Source of the DNA: Oenanthe sinensis
Lineage: Eukaryota; Streptophyta; Magnoliopsida; Apiales; Apiaceae
DNA: 64,000 bases
Assembly: GCA_028671895.1 (NCBI GenBank)
Contig: CM053806.1
Span: 20,843,001 to 20,907,000 of the forward strand
Direction of reading: 5' to 3'
Position numbers and translations under genes: made by a program. This document shows positions 58,558 to 64,000 of the stretch, one piece after another. Position 1 is the stretch's first letter. Each line of letters begins with the position of its first letter. The notes under the pieces were generated by a model. It searched no databases. It was not told the origin of the DNA and saw nothing but the letters and a program-made list of their open reading frames with translations.

Positions 58558-58708
58558 ATAAATATTATAGCTTATTTAGATATAAATATTAGATTTTAAT
58601 ATATTATTATTTAGATTTTAAACAAAAAAATTATATAGGTATTATTAAAATAATAAACATTAAAATTTAAATATGTTGTTAACGGGTATCGAACTCTTGA
58701 CCTTTTGA
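58558..58708. other. Short AT-rich junction
   Basis: A/T-rich sequence between element G and the gypsy-like remnant. It contains ACGGGTATCGAACTCTTGACC near 58681, faintly like a tRNA T-arm complement, but no tRNA fold. Confidence 0.3.
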
Positions 58709-59370
58709 CGCAGAACGGAACCCTAGGATAAACAAGTGTTAATCCTTAAGAACATAAACAAATCCGCAAGCACGAATTCAATTAAGATAATTCTGAAATC
58801 CACCAAAAAAGATGAAAAAACTATCAAAGGGTTTTTAATAATTCAGAAGATTCTAAGTAATACATCATAAGGTTGTTTATATAGGGATATAACAACCTTA
58901 AAACCAATTCCTAAATTAAGTCTAATAATATATTAAATCCTAATTAAAATCAAATATTAAATAAAACAACATCAACATGCACAACTTGTGTCATGGTCAT
59001 GTATTTCTCCCCATTAAAATCGCTAGACTACTGTAAGAGATCCCAACTTTGGCATGATCATGTAGTACTCATTGGCATGATCATGTTGTTCTACCATTGC
59101 CTTATCGCCATCCATCATGACCCTAATTCATGTGAATTGCTCCTGCATCAGTCTTCTCCACCTCTAAAGAACTTGACATCGAGTTCTTATCTAGATAAAG
59201 AACTTCATATACATGATGCTTATCTCTCCATGGTGGTATTTTTACAGGCAAAAGGTTTAGTGAAAGCTTGTATTTGAACTCTTTGACAAGATCAATCGAA
59301 CGTAATAACAAACATTGAATACATCTAACAACATCTTGATTAACCACTGCCAACATAGAGCTTGAAAACT
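58709..59370 (-). repeat. LTR-like direct repeat, left copy (gypsy-like remnant)
   Basis: From ACGCAGAACGG to the GAGCTTGAAAACTC segment. The last 210 bp (59155-59365) encode, on the minus strand, a peptide with IPPWRDKHHVYEVLYLDKNS. Confidence 0.65.
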
Positions 59371-59373
59371 CCC

Positions 59374-59922
59374 CTACATCAGTCTCCTCCACCTCAAAAA
59401 ACTCACCCTCGAGTTTTTATCCAAATAAACAACTACATATACACACAACTTATCTCTCCATGGCGGTATCTTTATAGGAAAATAAAGTAGTAGAATTTTA
59501 TACATGAATTCTTTGAAAATATCCATATATTGTAACGATAGTCCTTGAATTAGTCCACCACAATCTTGACCAACCATTGTCAATACCACAAAACTTGTAA
59601 CAACTGCAATTTCTTTGTCATTACTCCAATGTGGCAAATCATCCGCTAGTTTATAAATCTCCAAAAATAATTTTTGCACACCATTAATGGGATGTTTGTC
59701 ATCATTCTCATTATCATTGACATCATCAAGATTTTCTTTCTTGTGTTCATCCGTATCCTCATGCTCACCTTGTTCACCCATATCAATTTGGTCAAAATTC
59801 GTAGACACAACTTCACAACTCACAATCTCATCGCTGCTTTTAATGATCTCTCCCGGTTTTACATCTTCTAAAAATTCATTGGCATTATCCCCATCAAATT
59901 CTTTTGTATCTCCCACATCCAA
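59374..59922 (-). pseudogene. Acidic ORF with a repeated PPWRDK...LDKNS tail
   Basis: 182 codons on the minus strand starting MDVGDTKEFDG. The first 90 residues are very acidic (NDNENDDKH). The second half, from about residue 90, is similar to the frame encoded in the adjacent left repeat (59123-59370): both read through a segment with KIPPWRDK then YLDKNS. A third copy is in the right repeat (about 61035-61240). The family is not recognised. It lies where a gypsy-like element should have its coding part, but has no protease, RT or integrase motif. It is probably a degenerate retroelement frame. Confidence 0.4.
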
Positions 59923-60152
59923 TAAGCTATTAAATTTTGGTTGAGGAATTTCATCGAATACATTATAGATATGATTGGGTTCATAATGTTGGACTATACC
60001 ATCCTACTCAATATGCAACTTATGTTCATAATCCTCTGGCAGAAATCTCTTCAACATCAATCATTTCATCCGTCGCCATGTTCGGACGGGTCGTTTACTT
60101 TGTCTCTCCCTCTGTTTAACAAGTTTATCCGGCCATATGGATGCAACGCTCT
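59923..60152. other. Gypsy-like remnant, interior without clear frame
   Basis: It links the acidic ORF and the gag remnant. Broken frames only. Confidence 0.4.
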
Positions 60153-60437
60153 TTAATCGAACCACCACCATCTTAACTTGCCTATTTTTGGGAACCCCCA
60201 TGACATCAAAGAAATGATCCACATCAATCTGTCAATCCAAAACTCCTCTAACCCCATAGATCCATAGAATAATGTAATATCAGACTTCACCATGTAATCA
60301 TTATTATTATGCTTATTTTCATTCTTTGCTTCTTCCTTCATAACTTCTTCATCGGAACTAGAACTATCAGAAACGACCTGAGGAATCTTAGCACGTCCTT
60401 CTCTTGCACCTCTACATTGGTTGTTATTATTATTCAT
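60153..60437 (-). pseudogene. gag: Ty3/gypsy gag N-terminal remnant
   Basis: About 94 codons on the minus strand. After an Asn/Ser/Glu-rich leader comes YMVKSDITLFYGSMGLEEFW and, near the end, a WWWFD string. In plant gypsy gag proteins the consensus around here is a Lys/Asp-Ile-Pro-x-Phe-x-Gly motif, then Glu-Phe-Leu-Asp-Trp, then a Trp-Trp-Asp. The spacing fits, but several positions are changed and the frame stops after about 95 residues, where the capsid domain should continue. A dead fragment. Confidence 0.6.
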
Positions 60438-60591
60438 CTAATCTGTCAACATAGCCATTTAATCTGTCAAAGTCTTGAGGGCTGCGGTAAAAGCCATCGT
60501 AATCCTTGTAAGATCTTGTTTGGTAATCAGTTCTCCCATCACGAATCAGGTAATGAAAGACAGGATAAAGCCTACTTTGATGTCAACTAAC
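60438..60591 (-). other. Leader region of the gypsy-like remnant
   Basis: Between the gag ATG and the right repeat. A degenerate primer-binding site may lie at about 60570-60585, but it is too changed to be sure. Confidence 0.3.
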
Positions 60592-61252
60592 GCAGAACGG
60601 AAGCCTAGGATAAATAAGAGTTAATCCTTAAGAACATAAATGAATCCGCAAGCACGAATTCGATTAATATAATTATGGAATCCACGAGAAAAGATGAGAC
60701 AACTCTCAAAGAGTTTTTAATAATTCAAAAGATTCTAATTAATACATTATAAGGTTGTTTATATAGGGATATAACAAACCTAAAACCAATTCCTAATTAA
60801 AGTTTAATAATATATTAAATCCTAATTAAAATCAAATATTAAATAAAACAGTGTGAGCATGCAGAGCTTGTGGCATGGTCATGCATTTATCACCATTAAA
60901 GCTTCTAGACTACTGATCTCAACTTTGGCATGATTATGCGGTACTCCTTGGCATGATCATGTTGTTTTACCATTGCCTTATCGCCATCCATCATGATCCT
61001 AATTCGCGTGAATTGCTCATGCATCAGTTTCCTCCACGTCTAAAGAACTCGATATCAAGTTCTTATCTAGATAAAGAACTTCATCTACATGCTGATTATC
61101 TCTCCATTATGGTATTTTTACAAGTAAATGGTTTAGTGGAAGCTTGTATTTGAACTCTTCGACAAGATCAATCGAACATAATAAAAAACATTGAATACAT
61201 CCAACAACATCTTCATTAACCACTGCCAACATAGAACTTGAAAACTCTCATA
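60592..61252 (-). repeat. LTR-like direct repeat, right copy (gypsy-like remnant)
   Basis: Aligns with 58709-59370 over its length with scattered substitutions and small indels. Confidence 0.65.
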
Positions 61253-61796
61253 CATCACCTTTGGTAATATTTGGATAAGATTCATCTTACTCTTATTATA
61301 TATATGATATAATTCTTGTTACAATAATGAAGATTAAATAAATAAGTATAGTTGTTTAATTGTTTCATTTTTAAAAATATTATTTTAAACATTATTAATT
61401 TGTTATATATCATTATCTACTTTTCTCAAATTATTTTTCACATATATATGTAAAAATCATTATTACATGGGGGATTGAGGGAATTATATAATAATTAATA
61501 TTTTTTATAATATAAACATGTTCTAAATATAGTATTATATTATTTAATATATGGTTTGTAATTTATTTTTCATTATATTCCTAAACGTATTTTGTAATAT
61601 GTTCTCTATTATATTATGTAATACTATAATTTTACAGAAAACACTTTCAATATTTTTATAAAATTACTAGCATATATTAGCATTCAATTAAACATTTAAA
61701 TAATTAAATCTTAATAATTATATGGGTGGAATCAAATTAAGGAAATTAAGTTATTTTTATAGTAATTCTCTACCTAATAATGAGTTCTTATTTAAA
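61253..61796. other. AT-rich DNA, no gene seen
   Basis: Long A/T-rich tract with no open frame and no repeat structure I can name. Confidence 0.6.
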
Positions 61797-61840
61797 CTAG
61801 ATTATTTGTTTGTGCTACGCACACAAGTAATTTATAATTT
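61797..61840 (-). mobile_element. Helitron-like 3' terminus (minus strand)
   Basis: On the minus strand, a small stem (TTGTGTGC-GTA-GCACAAAC) is followed about 10 nt later by CTAG at 61797-61800, then T. Hairpin, spacer, CTAG and T is the known 3' end of plant Helitrons. The element body would extend rightwards; its 5' TC end was not located and no Rep/helicase is visible. Confidence 0.4.
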
Positions 61841-62301
61841 ACATATTAATATATATTAATATAATAATATAATATAATAATTATATATGAATAATTATTA
61901 TATATTTAAAACTTTAATGTAATAAGTTTAAATTTTTATTTTTATTTTTATTTTTTATTATTTATATGTGTTAATTTTTATTTAGGATTTAATTTTATAA
62001 TAATATTTTATGTATAGTAATTCATAAATAATTTTTCTTTTAAATTCTGTATATCTTAAATTTTACTCGAAATTAATTTTTTTTAAAGTACTTATAATAT
62101 TGCATATATTGTTTTTTAATAATTTACTCATATTATATTATTTCTTTACGTCCAAATATCAATTATATTTAAAATTTATTATTTAATTGTGTGTATACCA
62201 ATTTTTACGTAAAAACATGTATTATGTTATATCAATATTTTATATGTGCATGTTATACTAAATTAAGTGCATTGTATACTAAACAAATGCATGGATATCA
62301 A
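61841..62301. other. Very AT-rich DNA, possibly Helitron body
   Basis: Almost pure A/T, with no frame or recognisable motif. Confidence 0.4.
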
Positions 62302-62302
62302 A

Positions 62303-62352
<50 letters not shown>
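62302..62352. repeat. (TA)n microsatellite
   Basis: About 24 uninterrupted TA units. Confidence 0.97.
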
Positions 62353-62355
<3 letters not shown>

Positions 62356-62574
62356 TTATATAATTTACATTAATAAACTTACCATAATATTTTAAATTTT
62401 GATAAATTAAGATTACCACAAATATTATATATCACATCAATGGTAATTGTTAAAATCCAATGGATGAAACTAAATTATAAATTTCATCCAAACCTAAATA
62501 TGGATACCAAACCAAAGGAATGAGTTATCAAGCAATTTATAATATATAGATTTTAGCATATATATAAGATATTA

Positions 62575-62577
<3 letters not shown>
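62353..62577. other. Spacer between two (TA)n tracts
   Basis: About 225 bp of AT-rich sequence without a gene. Confidence 0.6.

Positions 62578-62638
<61 letters not shown>
62578..62638. repeat. (AT)n microsatellite
   Basis: About 29 uninterrupted AT units, directly before the tandem array. Confidence 0.97.
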
Positions 62639-62640
<2 letters not shown>

Positions 62641-62652
62641 TAAGGAATGGGT

Positions 62653-64000
62653 TAATTAAAGTAAGGACTAGTTTTGTGAAGTACTAGTTTGACTAGTTTG
62701 ACCGTAAAAGAAATACACCAAAAGAGTCTATATTTTCTAAATATTTTTTTTGACTCGCTAAAATCATAAGATATTAACATCCTTACAATTGAATCGTACA
62801 AAAATAATTTTTAAAAAATAGAACTTTAAATAAAGTAAAGACTAGTTTTGTGAAGTACTAGTTTGACCGTATCAGAAACACATCAAAAAAGTCTAATATT
62901 TTCTAAATATTTTGTTGACTCACTAAAATCATAATATATTAACATCCACACGGTTGGATCTAACAAAAAAAAGTTTTAAAAATAGAACGTTAATTAAAGT
63001 AAACACTAGTTTTGTGAAGTACTGGTTTGACCATAAAAGATACTCACCAAAAAATTCTAATACTTTACAAATATTTTTTCGACTCACTAAAATCATAATA
63101 TATTAACATCTATACGGTTGGATCGTACTAACATAATTTTAAAAAATCAGAGGTTAATTAAAGTAAGGACTAGTTTTGTGAATGACTAGTTTGACCGTAA
63201 AAGAAACACACAAAAAATCTAATATTTTCTAAATATTTTTTTGACTCACTAAAATTATAAGATATTAACATCTGTAAGGTTGGATGCTACAAAATTAATT
63301 TTAAAAAAATAGAACGTTAATTAAAGTAAGGGCTAATTTTGTGAAGTACTAGTTTGACCGTAAAAGAAACACACCAAAAAAGTCTAATATTTCCTAAATA
63401 AAATTTTGACTCACTAAAATCATAATATATTAACATCTGTATGGCTGTATCATAAAAAAATTTAAAATACAAGTCGTTAATTAAAGTTTCACTAAAATCA
63501 TAAGATATTAACATCATCGTACAAAAATGATTTAAAAAATAGATCATTAATTAGAGTAAAAATTAGTTTTGTGAAGTACTAGTTTGACTAATTTTGATAG
63601 TAAAAGAAACACATCAAAAAAGTCTAATATTTTCTAAATATTTTTTTGACTCACTAAAATCATAATATATTAACATCTGTACCGTTGTATCATACAATAA
63701 TAATTAAAAAATAAGACGTAAATTAATTTAGGGACTAGTTTTGTGAAGTAAAAAATTCTAATATTTTCTAAATATTTTTTTGACTCACTAAAATCATAAG
63801 ATATAAATATCCGTATGGTTAGATCGTACAAACATTATTAAAAAAAATAAAACGTTAATTAAAGTAAAGACTAGTTTTATGAAGTACTAGTTTGATTAGT
63901 TTCACCGTAAAAAAACTACACCAAAAAATTCTAATATTTTCTAAATACTTTTTTAGCTCACTAAAATCATAATATATTAACATCCGTACAGTTGTATCGT
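62653..64000. repeat. Tandem array of about 165-bp units, continues past window end
   Basis: The block GTTTTGTGAAGTACTAGTTT recurs (with changes) at 62671, 62845, 63009, 63173, 63336, 63566, 63738 and 63874. Spacings are 174, 164, 164, 163, 230, 172 and 136. Each unit also contains GACTCACTAAAATCATAA, ATATTAACATC and CGTTAATTAAAGTAA in the same order. The 230-bp gap holds a partial extra unit at about 63476; the 136-bp unit has lost about 30 bp. No coding capacity. It is a satellite-like or minisatellite array of unknown total size. Confidence 0.92.

Larger units (their letters stand above)
58709..61252 (-). mobile_element. Deleted Ty3/gypsy-like element with two LTR-like repeats
   Basis: Two direct repeats of about 660 bp (58709-59370 and 60592-61252, both starting near ACGCAGAACGGAA) flank about 1.2 kb with a gag remnant on the minus strand (60437-60153). 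The repeats are diverged by more than one base in ten by eye, so the insertion is old. Left of the right repeat, TTTGATGTCA could be a decayed initiator-Met PBS. Most of pol is missing. Order and strand fit a minus-strand element with its 5' LTR on the right. Confidence 0.55.

Noticed and set aside
58675..58705. Possible tRNA or SINE T-arm (GGTATCGAACTCTTGACC)
   Set aside because: No matching A box, cloverleaf or poly-A tail at the right distance.

Overview
This window is a gene-poor, repeat-rich stretch of a flowering-plant nuclear genome, most likely a eudicot. One ordinary host gene is present: a 13-coding-exon Sec14-nodulin (SFH-type) phosphatidylinositol transfer protein on the minus strand at about 48.9-52.8 kb. 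Intron-split genes, AT-rich flanks, Ty1/copia and Ty3/gypsy retroelements, a CACTA transposon with captured exons and an AT-rich tandem repeat all point to a plant. No species can be named from the sequence alone.

Layout. (1) 1-5349: the 3' part of a plus-strand large retrotransposon derivative (LARD copy D) with its 3' LTR. (2) 5350-18935: the decayed 3' end of a plus-strand copia-type element (C), split by a complete 12.2-kb minus-strand LARD (copy A, 5772-17999, target duplication AAATG). (3) 18936-19373: an AT-rich spacer with a Helitron-like terminus. (4) 19374-48181: a large minus-strand Sirevirus-like Ty1/copia element (E). In minus-strand order it has 5' LTR (truncated), PBS, gag, pol, an env-like region, PPT and 3' LTR. 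A complete LARD (copy B, 21331-34179, target duplication AGCTT) interrupts its env-like frame. A 3556-bp CACTA transposon (41787-45342, target duplication CTA) interrupts the second gag zinc knuckle. (5) 48182-53500: the SFH gene. (6) 53500-61250: fragments of several more retroelements, including a copia LTR with the PBS on one side and the PPT on the other, and a gypsy remnant with three copies of a coding module. (7) 61250-64000: AT-rich DNA with a Helitron-like end, two long (TA)n tracts and a tandem array of about 165-bp units that runs off the window.

How the parts relate. The two E LTR portions differ by about one substitution over 700 bp, so E is young and both insertions inside it are younger still. 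The three LARD copies carry no recognisable gag or pol. Their LTR ends, initiator-Met PBS, polypurine tract and 5-bp target duplications are copia-like, so they were probably moved by proteins of an autonomous element such as E. The most notable signals are: (a) a short palindromic motif (TATCCATCGATGG and variants) scattered through the LTR, untranslated and coding parts of E; (b) the CACTA element, which carries spliceable exon fragments of a nucleolin-like gene and an ERECTA-family LRR receptor kinase, flanked by a perfect 48-bp direct repeat; (c) a hairpin-rich 120-bp tandem array beside the LARD primer-binding site that differs in copy number between A and B.
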